A stretch of DNA of 64,000 bases from Dryas octopetala (GCA_963921425.1 OY992836.1:8137825-8201824); one strand, 5' to 3'; counted from the first letter of the stretch, positions 1 through 14,131 are shown. The notes: generated by a model from the letters alone, not told the origin. Numbers and translations: made by a program.

Positions 1-173
1 ATCTGGTTAATACCATTTCAATTCAAAAAATTTGCTCGATAAAACAGTAAGGTATGATTAATACATATATAAACATGATATATTATTATATAATTTTTGG
101 TTTGAAAATTTATATTATAAAAACATGGGAATGCGCTGCTGAAGTTTTCTATATATATATATATATATATATC
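1..173. other. AT-rich intergenic DNA ending in an (AT)n run
   Basis: No coding signal is seen. The stretch is AT-rich and ends in an (AT)n microsatellite at about 151-172 that borders the foldback element starting at 174. Confidence 0.6.
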
Positions 174-572
174 AGGCTCATTTTATTGAAGTATATCTCA
201 ACTTATTTATGTTGAAGTATGACCTTGTGAGGGCCCACGCGAGTCGTTTTGTGTTGATCCGAACTGTTCGCAAGGATCATCTTTATTGATAGATCATCTT
301 TGCAAAAAATTAGTCAAATCGAAAATCATTTGCTTATCTAACTTTGATAAAACAAATGGACGGTTTCATCGAAAATATTTGGTTCGTTTATTTATTTGAT
401 CAAAGTTAGATAGGCAAATGATTTCCGATTTGGCTAATTTTTTGCAAGTATGATCTATCAATGGAGATGTAAAAATTGAACGGTTCAGATCGACACAAAA
501 CGACTCGTGTGGGCCCCAATAGGGTATACCTCAACATAAATAAGTTGAAGTATACCTCAATAGAAGGAGCCT
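174..572. mobile_element. Foldback MITE (family A, copy 1)
   Basis: The two ends are inverted copies of each other for about 170 bp per arm. The left arm starts AGGCTCATTTTATTGAAG and the right arm ends CTTCTATTGAGG-type sequence on the complementary strand, finishing in GGAGCC. Inner arm blocks (TCGTTTTGTGT, GATAGATCATC, TGCAAAAAATTAG) recur in reverse complement around a short loop near 345-400. Both flanks are (AT)n, so the target-site duplication cannot be resolved. Copy 2 of the inner arms lies near 20000-20285. It has no coding capacity and is presumably a non-autonomous DNA transposon. Confidence 0.75.
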
Positions 573-2017
573 ATATATATATATATACGTATGCAAGCAT
601 TTGTGTGCACAAATATAAACTCTTGGAGCATTTATTAGTTATAGACGCTTATGACCTCCCCCTCTATGCCCTGCGGTAATGATTCCTCTGGCATTACGAC
701 CTTTTCCACAACGATGTTGTTCATAGCTAGATCAAATTATTTCGTGGATTGGATTTCACTTTACTGTCTAGGGCTCCATTGCATGTGCTCGGGGTAGAAG
801 TTTTGTATAAATGTATTGTCATGCTATTAAGTATTTTGATTTAAGTTCTTTGAGAAATTATTCTATGTAACCAATATACCAATACGTTGTGTAATCAATC
901 CAACATATCATAATATGAGTGCATGTTATTAATTAATATTATACCCGACTAATATAAATATATCGTCCGATCATATCTTTACACGTTGAATTGGTTACAC
1001 CACGTTGCGATACATGTATCGGATACACCTAATAATTTTTCCAATTAAGGAGCATTAATACTTCTTCAAACTTGCTGTATATGTTCATGTCTGCTATGTG
1101 TCAAACCACGATGCGGGCCCTAGATGAGAATAGTCAAGTGAGGCGACTGCTTCGAGCCCCAACTATCTAGGCCCCAAAAAATTTATACCCTTTATATATT
1201 GTATTAAGTATAATTAAGTTTAAATATATATATTTAAGTTTCAATTTTAAAAAAATAGCCCAATTTAAAAAGGCCCATCTATTCAAATAAAAAAAATGAT
1301 AATCTATTATAATGGTTTCTATGAGTATTTACTAACTAAAAAAGAAAAAAAATGAATGTACTTTGAAGGTCGAGGTCCCCACTTTTATGATTTGCCTTCG
1401 GCCCCCAAAATCTCAACCACAACGCTAGCTTCCACGGTGCCACGCCAACATTCCGCATACATATTCATGTCGGGTATGTGCGTGATACCTAGTACCGTGC
1501 TGGCATTCCGCCGACACTCCTTTGGCGTGTTGTTAATGATAGATAATTAGATACACCCAAGAGGCATATATATACACGACTTTGGGTAAAATCCAAGGGT
1601 TTTTCATTTTCAATAAATACTCATTTAATGATGTCACGTTGAATTACTTTCCTTCTATAGGTTTTGTTGAGTCAACCTTAATACTTAGTATCCCTATATT
1701 ACCCTTGTGTATTCAAATGATAACTTTTAATGTGAAATTAATAGATATCATATTTCAAGCAATTTTCAGTTAACAATTATGATTATGACCATTAAGTTAT
1801 TTCCATTTCAATTTTAATTTTGAATTTTAAATATGTTCTGACATTTCTGTTTGTGTATTGTCAAAAAAATAAAAAACTTGTAGATATGTACACCCCTCCT
1901 CCCCTTTGTTGTTCTTCTTCCCCAACCCAAAACCCATCTCAATAACTAAAAAGGAGAGAGAAAGAAAGAGTCTTATTTTAAAAAATGAAGTGGCAAAGGA
2001 GACACTGGGTGGGTTTA
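573..2017. other. Intergenic DNA, no gene recognised
   Basis: AT-rich sequence with only short chance ORFs. No conserved protein, RNA gene or clear repeat border was recognised. Confidence 0.5.
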
Positions 2018-2435
2018 AGGCCCCGTTTGGGATTGTTGTGGAGGACTCAAAAGCTGCTGTGGATGACAATTCTCAATCACCCACAGCAGTTTTGGTGTTT
2101 GGTAAAAAAATGAAAAAGTGTTTTGCCTCACAATTCTCAACTCTCCACAACAAAAATAGAAAGCAAGTTTGTAGGTGGTTTTGAAAGCTGCAGTGAATCA
2201 CAGCAACAATGAAAATTTTATTTTACCCATAATACCCTCATTTTAGTAATTATAAATAGCCATAGCAGTTTTACATTACAATTTACCAAACACCTTCATA
2301 CTGTTTTTTGTACTCACAACACTTTTGAAAATATAATTTATTAAACACTCAACTGCTTTACTTCACAGCTGGCTTTACTTTACAACTGCTTTACTTCACA
2401 GCCGTTTTTTCTCACAGCAATCTCAAACTAAGCCT
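2018..2435. mobile_element. hAT-like MITE
   Basis: The left end AGGCCCCGTTTGGGATTG is matched in inverted orientation by the right end, which reads AGGCTTAGTTTGAGATTG on the complement. The interior repeats short CACAGCAGTTTT / AACTGCTTTACTTCACAGC motifs as subterminal repeats. A GGCCCCGTTTGG-type terminus is typical of hAT-derived MITEs. No clean 8-bp target-site duplication was found, so borders could be off by a few bases. Confidence 0.65.
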
Positions 2436-4623
2436 AAGTTGTTGGTTAAAGACTCTTATGGGGGGGAAAGGGGAGGGTGGGGGCGAGCTGGGTAAAGTTC
2501 TTTTTTTTTTTTTTTCTAGTTTTATTTTGTAAACTTTTTTTTTTTTATAATTTTTTATAATTAGTTTTATTTTATAATAATTTTTTTATGTAAAAAGGTG
2601 TTTTTGCCCCTTAAAATTGGTGGGTTTGACCAAAAATCCTTAATTAAGCCAAATAGAAAATTTGGGATCTTTAATTTGAACAAAGTGAATGTTGCATCCT
2701 CAACTGCGATAAAAGGTATAGTAAGAGTTTTTTTGCTAAAATTATCCCAAGTTAAGAGAAGGAGAAGAAGAAGAAGAAGAAGAAAGGGGAAGAAGAGGGG
2801 GTTACAGATCTTTGATTTTTAATGGGGGACTTGCAGAACCAAGAAAGAAGAAAGGTGATGTAGATGGTTATTGTGGCCGATATTGTAGATCACAGCGGCA
2901 AAGGTGGTGGGGATGGCAGTAGTGGAGGTGGGTAATCGAAGAAAGGTGTGGGGCTAGTGTGGGAGGGGTAGAAGGTGACGAAGATGGTGGTGAAGGAGAG
3001 GCTATGATGGGTGTGGCGTTGATAAGAGTGGTGAGATCTATGATAAGTATAAGTACTGGGAAATGGTGGTTGGAAATTCAAAGAAAGCTTGAGAGCTAAT
3101 TGGGTTTTTTTTAATATTTTTTTTAAACAATTGAATTTTTTTTGTTTGTTAATTTAATTTATATTATTTTATTATTATTTACATTGCATGATGATGTCAG
3201 ACCATGTCTTGTTTTTATTAAGACATTTAGCATTTAGTGGTTTGTCACGTCATTATCACGTCATTATTTAACAGGAGAATGGATGAAAGAACTAATGAAG
3301 GTATTTTAAAGCTAATTTTTGAACATGGAGTATCAACTTACAACATACCCCAAATTTGAGGTACTAAAATGTAGTTTAATTAAGTAAGTTAATTGGACTA
3401 AACTCACAAGTGGTCCTAATTCTTTACTAAAACAAAATGGACTAACGCCTTTCTTGGGCTCACATGCCCTATGTGTCACGTATACTGCGGACTCTGAAGT
3501 ACTCCATCAAAATCGGGTGGTTTAATAGACTAGCCTTGTATAAAAAGTACAAACTAGACAGCTCTTCATTAGGCCTAATATGTCATCAATTAACAGTACG
3601 GCCCAAGGCCGAAGAGTAACCAATGCTATCATAATCAAATTGAAATCTATTTGGTCGATGATAATTAGGGGATTATGCACACAGCAGCTAGTAATGGTCG
3701 ATGATAAATTTGACTCCAACTAAAGGACAGCACAATATACCTTTGACTGAAGTTTGTAAAGGACAGCATATAATCAATTTTAAAATGGGATATTTGAGGG
3801 TTTTGATATATTGAGGGTTATTTGGGCATTAGTTCAAGTAAATAGAGGGTTATTTGGGCCTTAGTTCAAGTAAATATATTTGGAAGATTGAAAAATTCAT
3901 TAAAACCAGTCCAAGTGCTTCCTGTGTTTTTCATCGGCAGCACTTCTAGGAGGAAGCACCTTCTATGTGCTTCTTCCAAAACCACTTTAAGTGCTTAGTT
4001 AATTAGTTTAAAGCACTTCTCTTTTTTTTGTCAAACACCATTTTTTTAAAAAATAAATACTTTTATTATTTTAAAAGTGTTTTTGGCCCTCCAAAGAGTG
4101 ACAAACGAGCCCTTAATCATATTGACCATGTAATTTTTAAAGGACAGCATATGCATATTGAGTCAATGACTCCAAAAAAAAAAAAAAAGGTCAACTGATT
4201 GAAGTGTCATACTCAAATCAGTAATGCTACACTTACCACATTTTTGTACCATAATTTCATACCATCTTACATGGCATTCATACATTGAACACTAAAAATT
4301 TAAAAATAAAATCTAAAAAAGAAAAAGAAAACACATTTCCAATAAAATAATGACACATCGATACAAATGTGGGAGAAAAAATGTAGTACAACTAGCATTA
4401 TTGTACTCCAATTTGTGTTAATGCAGTTTCCACACTTTTTCTCAGCAAACAAACAAATAGGTCTATCATTTAATCCAATCCGGTACCTAATCCCATGTTT
4501 CAATTGTCAAACGCGTCTTAACTCCATTAATTGTTCACAGCCTCTCACTCTTTGTAATTAAGGAAGACCCACTTTGATCTTCTGGGTCCTCTCCATTGTG
4601 CTTCAATTCCAGAGAGATCCCAG
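2436..4623. other. Intergenic DNA upstream of the SDR gene
   Basis: Contains poly(T) tracts near 2500-2590, a purine-rich GAAGAAG tract at about 2757-2800, and a degraded stretch at about 3880-4118. The latter ends in ACAAACGAGCCC, which resembles a hAT-MITE terminus, but no intact partner end was seen. The last 60 bases before 4624 are probably the 5' UTR of the dehydrogenase gene. No other gene was recognised. Confidence 0.5.
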
Positions 4624-5142
4624 ATGGAGTTTTACGGCCAACAAGTGGTTTTGATCACTGGGTGCACGGAGGGGGGTATAGGGCACGCGCTGGCACGCGC
4701 CTTCGCCGCCAAGGAGTGCCTGGTGGTGGCTACGAGCAGGTCAGTGAGGTCAATGGGTGAGCTTGGAGAAGAGGACCCCAGGTTCTATGTTCAAGAGCTG
4801 GATGTGGGTTCTGAGGAGAGCGTGCAAAATGTGTTGTCTAATGTGTTGGAGAAGTACGGACGAGTAGATATAGTGGTGAACAATGCTGGGATACAGTGCG
4901 TTGGTCCACTTGCTGAGATCCCTCTCTCTGCTCTCCAACGCACCTTTGATACCAACGTTTATGGTACAATCATAGTACTACTTAGTACTACTCTCATCAA
5001 TCAATTCTCATTCGTATATTCTTTTGATTCCTTTGTTCCAATTTTGTTTATAACATTTACATTTACTTGCTAATTTTTTATTACATGGGTTTTCTTTACA
5101 TGTGTTTGTCATGTTGTTGTTGTTGTTTGTTGGTTTGTTGGT

Positions 5143-5211
<69 letters not shown>

Positions 5212-7436
5212 GTATTTGTTGTAATGGAAGATAATATATACACATGGTGAAATTAATATATGGTTTTTTCATTGCTCAACATTATGCAACTGAAACTGGA
5301 GGGGGTCAGAACCAACTGTTGTTTTATGTTATCTAACATTTTGATCACAAGAACATAATCTATTATACCTGGCACATTTGGTTGTTATAATTGATGTTGA
5401 TTTCAGCTTCCAACACTGTCTAAGAGACTTGAATTAGGGTATGTTTTATAACAAAAAATAAAAGAGTGTTTGTTTTCAAATGGCAAAATTCTTAGAACTT
5501 TAGTAATCTCAAGTTACAGCAAAACTTACAGTGCAATATAGACAGGGTTTCTTTCATGTTGACCAGAATATACCTTTACAAACTCAATCTGTTTAGCTTT
5601 TAGTTCTGAACTTCTGACATAAAGCTTTAGAAATAAGGTACTAGTTGTCATTTGTCCCTACAGAGCTATAAATGCATCTCTAAATTCACGTGAAACACAT
5701 GGCTTTATTTTCCTTTGCTAAAGAATACACATTGCCTCTGACAGACTGGAAATTATATATCCGGGTTTCTGTTGCTAATCTCATTGACTGTGCAGCTGTA
5801 TTTTCCTGAGCATATGCCCGATTGATGAGAAAGTTACAATGAGAAATGCAGCAAAAAATTGAAGAGACCACATCCTCAGAAAGTTTTAAATTAAACAGTA
5901 TTGGATTAATGAACCTTTTTAAAGCTTTGCAGAGGTTTCTGTATAAACTGGATTTTTGGCATTTAAATTTGTCAATCTTTATCCTTTTGTTCTTGCTACA
6001 TGCGGAACTCGAGCTTAAATGTTCTTCTAATGCGCTGAAGCACATGGACAGAATCCTGTAAAGAGGATATCAGAATAATTTTATCAAGTACATTTATATT
6101 TGATACAACTTGTGCAGTCATGCAAGCCACACGCTATTCATTTGTCTAGCTGAGCTTTCCCTGTTTTTTTTTTTTTTTTTTTTTTTTCAATATGACTAAT
6201 TGCATATGTACTGTTCTCCTGACCATGATGTTATACTCTTATTTAGGTTCCATGAGGTTGATACAAGCTGTTGTCCCTCACATGGCATCAAGGAGAAAAG
6301 GAAAAATTGTAAATGTTGGAAGTGCTAGTGTTTTGGCACCTGGACCATGGGCTGGTGTTTATACAGCATCCAAAGCTGCTATGCATGCGCTTTCTGATTC
6401 TTTAAGGTTTGTGCAGATGTCACTCGTGGATAGTATTAAATACATGTGTTAAGCTCAGCTTATACTCTAGTTCATATCAACTAGTCTTCCCCCTTTCATT
6501 TAACAAATGAAAACTTATGTGCATGCTGTACATGCTTATTTGTTTATAAGATCATGAGTTATTTGAATTTTTAGGAAATACATAGCTTGCTAAAGTCTTC
6601 TTTTGAAATGAATAAGCAGCATCAACAGAATGCTTGTTGAAAATGGTAGCAGATATGTGAAAAAAAGAAATTTCCTTAATTCTTGGCTCTTTGTTTTAGA
6701 TGAAAGGCCAAGAAGAACATGATTCCTTAATAGGTTAGTTTATGTAGGATATTATTGTAGTGATATCTGCATGTCATTTCTTTATTCAAAATTGAAGTTT
6801 AGTTTCTGACTAATGAAACCTTAGTTTATGCAAAGGACTGATAGGTGCCTCTACCTTTTAGATTAGGGAAATGAATCTAAGACTGATCTGAGGGTTTTAT
6901 CATCTAACACCTAATATCATCTGGTTGTGGGCAATGATGTCAGATAGAGTTGTATTATTATTTTTTGTTTTTCAAATTCTTGCCCATTGACAAGACCTGG
7001 CCACTTGACTTTGTTAAATTTGTGTACAATTTGTCATCTTTCATTGTTTTCTTTTTCGTTGTTATCGTTCTAATTATCTTCAAATATCATGCTTATTAGA
7101 TTGGAACTCAGACCGTTTGGGATCGATGTAATCACTGTTGTACCTGGAGCTATTAGGTCAAACATCGGACGTTCTGCTTTAGCCAACTACACCCAGATGC
7201 CTGAATTGAAATTATACAAACCTTTTGAAGCAGCAATCCAAGCCAGAGCCAATGTCTCACAAGGACCCAACTCAACCCCTGCAGAAGAGTTTGCAAAGAA
7301 GACTGTGGCTGCCATTCTGAAGAAGAATCCACCAGCTTGGTTCTCCTTTGTTCACCTCTCTACCATTATGGCAATCATGTATCATTTGCCACTCTTCATT
7401 AGAGATTTTATCCTGAGAAAAGCAATGAAATGTTAA
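4624..7436 (+). CDS. Short-chain dehydrogenase/reductase, AYR1-like
   Basis: Three exons: 4624-4963, 6247-6406 and 7100-7436, joined in phase at GT-AG introns to give 278 residues. The protein is a classical [13 protein letters not shown] nucleotide-binding turn lies near residues 11-19, the NNAG motif near residue 90, a catalytic Ser in the VGSASV strand, and the YTASK catalytic Tyr-Lys pair in exon 2. The tail ([16 protein letters not shown] and onward) is hydrophobic and basic, suggesting membrane or lipid-droplet association. The closest family I recognise is NADPH-dependent 1-acyldihydroxyacetone-phosphate reductase (yeast Ayr1-like) of ether-lipid and phosphatidate metabolism; the substrate is inferred. 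The first ATG fits the usual SDR N-terminus. It converges with the CID gene on the other strand. Confidence 0.92.
5147..5208. repeat. (CT)n microsatellite in SDR intron 1
   Basis: About 60 bp of uninterrupted CT dinucleotides within intron 1 of the dehydrogenase gene; likely polymorphic in length. Confidence 0.95.
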
Positions 7437-8127
7437 GTACTTACATTTCTTGTGGTTTATATCTCTAAGTATTTTGTCTGTATGCTTAAGCGCATAGATC
7501 AATAAAATAATCATCGTATACATGATGGAACAATCATTTTCAATCAGTGTATTGGGTAAAGTTAAAAGTAAAAAATATCTCCATATTTTTCTGCGCTGTT
7601 GCATGTCTCATTCTATATTTGGTAAATGAGTTCGGCCAAGGCCTAGTAATCGTTTAATGATTACATTTGAAATGAGTTGGGACTTGTGATTGAATCATCA
7701 CAAAGGCAAATTAAATTGTGCTATATCTTGAAGAGATTTGTACAACACAGCATAGCAAATGAGCACCATTAGATCAAAATCTTCTATATTTGGGTCCTGG
7801 CAATTGGATACTCCTGGTGTGCACGCTTTTGGTTAGAGATAGATTTAGGGTGGGTCAGCTTTGAGCTACTACGCGCAATGCTCTTATACCACGGTAAGAA
7901 ATGGCTCCAAAAAAGGTGAATTAGGCACACTAATTATCCAAGAATTCCATTTGAAAAATTATGTGGATATTGTCAGACCTTAAAATTTATATTATACCTA
8001 AATGCTGAGTTGCTGACCCCAAATAAGAAGAGCCAAGACAAATAAACCAAATTTTGATTTTTGCTACAAAATGCTTTTACCTCAAAACACACACATTGGT
8101 TTTACTGTCTACCTAAATTATTCAAAT
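7437..8127. other. Convergent 3' intergenic region
   Basis: Lies between the SDR stop codon and the stop codon of the CID gene on the opposite strand. It should hold both 3' UTRs. An AATAAAATAAT stretch near 7500 is a possible poly(A) signal for the SDR gene. No gene seen. Confidence 0.5.
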
Positions 8128-11100
8128 TCAATGAGAATGATGAACATGACTATAATAGACCATTCCGGGTGGCTGAAGTGGCCGGAAACTAGGAGCTGGT
8201 GGAGGTTGCTGAATTAAGGGTATTTGTTGCTGCTGGTTCATTTGCAATGGCTGCTGAGCCAAAGGCACCATTGGACTCACCATGTGAGGTGGGGGAGGTG
8301 GTGGTCCTAGAGGCAGAGGTGGAATGCTCCCATAACCATATGGGCTCATGACCCCACCTGATTGTTGTAAATATTGTTGGGAGGGTGGGTTTTGAAGTAT
8401 GTGAAATTGACCTTGAGAGGTTGGGGCTTGATTCTGCGGTTGAAGAACCATTGCTGTTTGGTACGAATGGTTTGGTGCTGCTGTCATATAAACATTGGGT
8501 TCAGAAACTGGCATGGACCTTTCAGGTTTGGACATTGAATCAGTGCCAGAACTCTTGGGCATGGATGTCAACGAATTTGAAGAAATTGGGGGCTTTGTCA
8601 GACCAGCATTCATCGCCTCTTCAGCAGCAAAAGTAGAAAGAACAGAACTCATAATCAATTGGGATGAACTAGAAGCAGCAAGCTTGTCTGCAACCTCAGC
8701 TGCAATGGCTGCAGCTGACTTCTTAGGTGTTTGTGAATTCGCATAATCTTCATCACTAAGCCGCTTCTGCATGTTGCTGGCTTCTTCTGCCTGTGCCTGT
8801 GCCACCTACACTCATCAAAATATTAACTTAAGACATTAGATGACCCATTGCTCAATTGTTATTATAATACCAGTTTTTACACGCATCTGTACCAACTGCA
8901 AGCAAAATAGACTAATGACTTCGAGAGCAAGACTATACTTTGACAAGATACAACAAAACGCACACATTAAAATATATCAACTAAATCAAAGGGAACAAAG
9001 GATGGTATGCTTAGAAGTCACTGCCAAAATAATATATCACCACGTCAGATGCTTTTATGTACTGGATAGTTTAATTTCCATGATCTCATAATCACAATTA
9101 AGGTATTGAAAACTATCTTGAGATTAAGCAAAACTTACAAATATCATATTTAAGAGAAATCATCAGAAGATTGGAATTGAATACATCTATAAGCACAAAG
9201 TTTACTGAAAAATTGAGATGACGCAATTGGACATGACCACCTATTTATTTATGTTGGCCCGTGACCAACTAAACAGGTTACCACTTAGAGTAGGGTGGCC
9301 AGATACGGCACAACAACGAGGTTCTTTCTCAGAACAGTAGCAAGTGTAACAGGGAGCTGGCCATCATCACACACAAAAGTCCCAATATCAGAATTCTCCT
9401 TCATAGTTGATCTACTGACAGTATATAACACTTCAAGTTATTTAATTGAAGGCAAGTAAGTATAATGGAAAGCCCATTATAAGTTTAGAAGAGTAGTGGG
9501 GTTTCCATTATAACCAATTGTAGTGGCAAAAAGATAATTACACTCCTAAAGCAAAAGTCTGGTAAGAGGCTCAGAGATTTAACCAGAACTCAAGGTTTGT
9601 TAGATAACATATCCACCCTTATTCTTTTAGCATTAACTTTGTTTTGAAAATTTCCCTAACTCACCGACTTCTGCTGTAATGGATATTATAGTCCAAAGTA
9701 AATGTTCTGAAGCATGGCAATATTTTTAACGGCTAGCAAATCTACCCACAATTTTAGCATAAACTTATATGTATTTCAAAAAATCTTCATTGACTCATCA
9801 GCTGCTGGTATGCTAATAATGAAACCAGAATAGAAATTCAGTGACGGCACAACAGTGGTAACTACGGGTGGAAGTTGGGTGTGTCAGGACAGGTTAGGGC
9901 ATAAATGGGCTAGGTCTTCAATTATCCGTTTACCCAGTTACATTCCATTTAAATACAAGCTTGTTACCCATCCCCACACTACCCTAAATATTGGCCCAAC
10001 CCATTTAGTTTCACTGTTGAGATTTTTTTTTTTTTTTTTTTTCTACTAGTGAGTTCAACCCAATTCATCTGAAAGAATATTCCAACAAGAGGTTTTTGAA
10101 GTTCAGCTTTGCCCAATTACAAACCCAAAAACAATCACATCAACAAAATAACAAATGCAATTTTTTTTCACAAAAGCTATTAAAATTTGTAGTATTAACT
10201 AATTAAATTCTTGTTAATTCCCAAATAAGTAAACTAATCTCCTAGCGACTTTTAGGGGACAACCAGATCTGGGTTCATCTTTCTCAGCAACCAAACAAAA
10301 CCACAAAGAAATTTGTTTCTCAAGACTAAGGAAAGCAAGGGTCAGTGCATCTCTAGCCACTCTCCTCCACTGACACAGTATCCTTCTTGGCCTTTGTGAG
10401 AAAGTAAAACACTTTATCCAGAAAACTCGGGGAATTCAGGAGATCAAAACTCAGACTAACTAAATGAACTGTTCCAATTGTTTTGGCTTTAATTAGGGGT
10501 CTTCTCAAAAACTTGCAAGTAACTCATTGGGTGTTGTGCAGTTCATAAATGGGTCCCATGTGTTTACGTAGATCTCTTTAAATTGGACACAAATGAGCAA
10601 CCACCCATTTAGGCCCATGACGTTAACTAGGTCTGGGAGAATTTTGCCACCCCTACTTGTTACCTTACAACTGAAGCAGCAATATAGAATAAAATACAAT
10701 GTAACTCAACTATCAAGCAATCTTTCATGAAATACTATAGCATATTGATCAAAGGTAAAATTCTATGACATGTGAACATGCCCATCTCCTAAAAACTTAA
10801 TAGGTGACAAGCAGAAAATAGGACAACTTTTTGAAAGATACAATGATTAGAGACATACCTGCATATGAGTTCGAACATTTTCCAGTTCGGATTCCTGAAA
10901 AAGATTCCAGGAAGTCAGAAAAAGCATACAACATGAAACAAAGCTTCTGGATGAAAGAAACACTACACATTTTCTTATTTGCATAATCTTAGAATTTGAA
11001 ACTTATTAACAATTGAAGAAAACATGGCATGATACAATACCTGTTCATGTAGCGCTTCTTTTAATTGAGATACAAGTGCTACTCTACTTGCTTCAAGTAA

Positions 11101-13513
11101 TTTAAGTTTTTCATAACACTGCTTCAAAAGATTTTCATCCTCCTCCAGTTCTTTAGCTAAAGTTTTCCTCTTTGGATCCTTTGCTGAAGATGAAAGAAAA
11201 CAACCTTAAGAGACCACATTTTTGGAAATCACAGCAAGACTTTAATGTCCTTATGTAATAAAAGGATATAATTACAAAACAGATAAAAGGAATTTCTAGT
11301 TAACCACTCTAGTCAATACCAAAGATGTTAACTACATAGAACTGTTAGTATACCATTAGTACAGGCAATGTCAACATCTTTCTCCAACTTCCTTACACGG
11401 TGAACTGCAGACTTGCATTTACTCATCTCAGCATCTTCATCGGGATGTTCACTGACCACCAAGTGAAATGCCGATACGATCTTCTCAGCTGGACCTCCAA
11501 TAGAAAGTTTCTGGGATCCAGATAATATGAAATTAGCAATCTTTCAAATAAGTTAAAAACAAAAAAAGGACTCATTTCTATAAAAATGATAGTCGAAAAA
11601 AATAAAAAGAAGCAAAATATGAAAAGAAATAAAATGAAGGCCCTTGTTCTCACCGTTCTGATAGAACGCGAATCTCTTTTTACAATTCTGACTGATCGTG
11701 AGCGCTTTTTGCCACTGAACTCCAAGGGTGGAGGCACTTCTTCCCCAAGCAGTACTTCTTTGATGCTCCGTGCACGAGACCCAAATACTCTCCTCTCCTC
11801 CCATATGCCAACCTAACAATTTGTAAGCAACATCCAACAAAGTTAAACCATTCTGCTTTACATCTTACAGGGACAGTCAGTCAAAAATTATTAGATTTAG
11901 TGGACATGATTAACATACAAGTAGAGTACGCTACCATTTCTAGGATCATGTAAAGAGCGAAGAACGAAGATTTATGTCAAAAATTTAATTTGGCATTAAA
12001 TGACCAAAACCTATTACTCGCCCACTTATCATAAAAGAATAAATATAAATCACAAAGTAGGACAGAAAATACCCTAACTATACACTGTTGACAAGTTTAA
12101 CACCTTGAATTAAAATTATGGTTATAGGCCATGCCATCAGTGGCTGGATTGGTTATCTCAAACAAAATGAAGCAGGGACTTACTAATCTAGAGACAACTT
12201 TCTTTCCATGATCATCGCCTTCCTCAATAACACTTTTGAGCGCTGCTGGAAGAACCTTCCAAAACTCAGTAACAAATTCATTTCCTTTACGCTTGCTGTT
12301 CTGTAGTATGTCATTTGCAAGATACAAGAGAGGAACTTTTTTAACCAACTGTGAATTATGGAATTGTTTATCCCATGTTGCAACAACCAGCTCTGCTTTG
12401 CTCCGATGAAATATACACCAATGTGACAAAGCTTATAATAAAGTCAAGGCAACAGGGTTTTTAACATAGACATTAAACATCATTGCTTCAGAATGCATGC
12501 AAGTTAACAAGTACACTAGTGGACATTTTTTCTTAGCTCAACTTACAACAAAAAATACATCCAAATACTCTAATCGAGTCTACATTAAAAAGACAGCAAA
12601 TACACAAGGAATGGGACTTTCAAAAAAGGAAATGAGCATTAGGCCAAAACGCTATTCAAATTGGTCTTCAACCATTAGTACATAATCTTCATTTTATAGT
12701 GCATGTATTGTCATCTAACCAAAAGTTGATGTTTTCACTGAGGCATGTTAGTAAATTTACTTTACTCCATTGTTCCAAGCTAATGAAGTCATCAACCCAA
12801 CCAACTTGAGACGAGAGTTATTGATAATCATAGAGTTAAACCAATGGTGTTGTGTACCTACATTATCCAAGGATAATTCCATCACTTCCCAGCAGGGTTC
12901 ATCAGTCTTTCAACAGACTTCTTCCATACTTCTAAAATTGAACAATTCTAAAATAGTAAATCCTATTCCTTTTCCCTTATTTTAAAACAAAAACTAATTA
13001 ATCCTGACTTTATAAGTACCATATGGGCTAAAAATGTTCATTAGGAAAAAGAAAAGGTACTCTATACAACTGAAAATGCTGCATTTGACAAAGGAAGCAA
13101 GATGGTAAGACGGTCAAACCAAGCCCTCTCCTTGAACCAATCAGCAGCACACTAGCAATTAAATTTGGGAACTTTCCTTTATCAGGTCCACTAGCAGCAA
13201 TTCAAAATTTAAAATCAGCTATTCTATACATTCCCAATTTTAGCTCACTACATCAGAAGAGGCGGAATTCGACAACTTAGCCCCGTCGAGCAAGCATAAC
13301 CCAGAAAGTAAACCAGACCATGGAATGCAAAACTACTAATTCCAGCACCTTTGAGTCCCACTTAAACACACAGAGACACCCAAGAATATAAAAATTAAAG
13401 GGAATAAATAACTTTCTAATTAAATAAAAAAGGATACTTTCAATACACTGCTGGGTGCTGTTGAGCTTGGAGAGCTTGTCTGCAAGTATCTGCTCACTGA
13501 ATACACTATTCAT
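8128..13513 (-). CDS. CID-domain protein, RPRD1/Rtt103-like (ENTH/VHS superfamily)
   Basis: Seven exons on the minus strand: 13513-13438, 12431-12184, 11812-11654, 11510-11354, 11183-11041, 10894-10859 and 8805-8128. All junctions are GT-AG and phases agree, giving 498 residues. The N-terminus (residues about 1-135) is a CTD-interacting domain: LADKLSKLNSTQQ, then HWCIFHRSK, VPLLYLANDILQNS and EFVTEFWKVLP. The middle (about 160-275) is charged and probably coiled coil (KLEKDVD, KELEEDENLLKQCYEKLKLL). The C-terminal exon is rich in Ala, Ser, Pro and Gln, with poly-Pro near PLGPPPPPPH. The family binds the phosphorylated C-terminal domain of RNA polymerase II and acts in termination or 3' processing. 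It appears intact and resembles Arabidopsis At5g10060 (from memory). Confidence 0.93.
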
Positions 13514-13895
13514 ATCCTACTTCAACAATGCCTTCGCGCCACCCAACCCACCAACAAATATATAGAAGAAAATGCCCTAAAGCACTGTTATTTCCCAGGA
13601 AGAGAAAAGAAAAAAATGAGAGAATCTTCAGAATTCAAAAAATTGGAGGAATTCAAATAAAACCCACAAATTTTTGAACTTGAACCCTAAAATCAAGGAC
13701 GAAGCAACTCCAATTAGCGGAAAAGGCAACAATAACTGCAACAAATGCAAAGGAAAGTATACAGTTTCAGCAAGTACTTGAGGCAGTAAACGACGACATT
13801 CAGGATGTGAAGGTACTCCGAGAGAGAGAGAAAGTGAAAGTGTGTATGGGAGATTGAAGAGGGATTAATTACAGAGAAGAGTAGTTAGACTTTGC

Positions 13896-13905
13896 AAAAC
13901 CCTAG
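13896..13905 (-). promoter_or_regulatory. Telo-box-like motif upstream of the CID gene
   Basis: AAAACCCTAG lies about 390 bp upstream of the CID start codon. Telo-boxes (AAACCCTA) are common in promoters of plant translation and growth genes. The placement is suggestive only. Confidence 0.4.
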
Positions 13906-14131
13906 AAACGGTTTTCTTTTCTCACTTGTCTTGCAGGGAAGGCAGTGGCCAACAGAAACGTTTACAAGCCAGTTTTGAGTTTTGGGTGTTTGAGTTGGCC
14001 CAAACAGTTTTGTGAGACAAACACCGAGTTCTAACCTTTTGTCCAAAAGTACAGAAATAAACTAATAAAACAGATCTCCAGATTTCTTTTTCTTTTTTTT
14101 AAAAAGGATAATTGAAAACGTTGTACAAATA

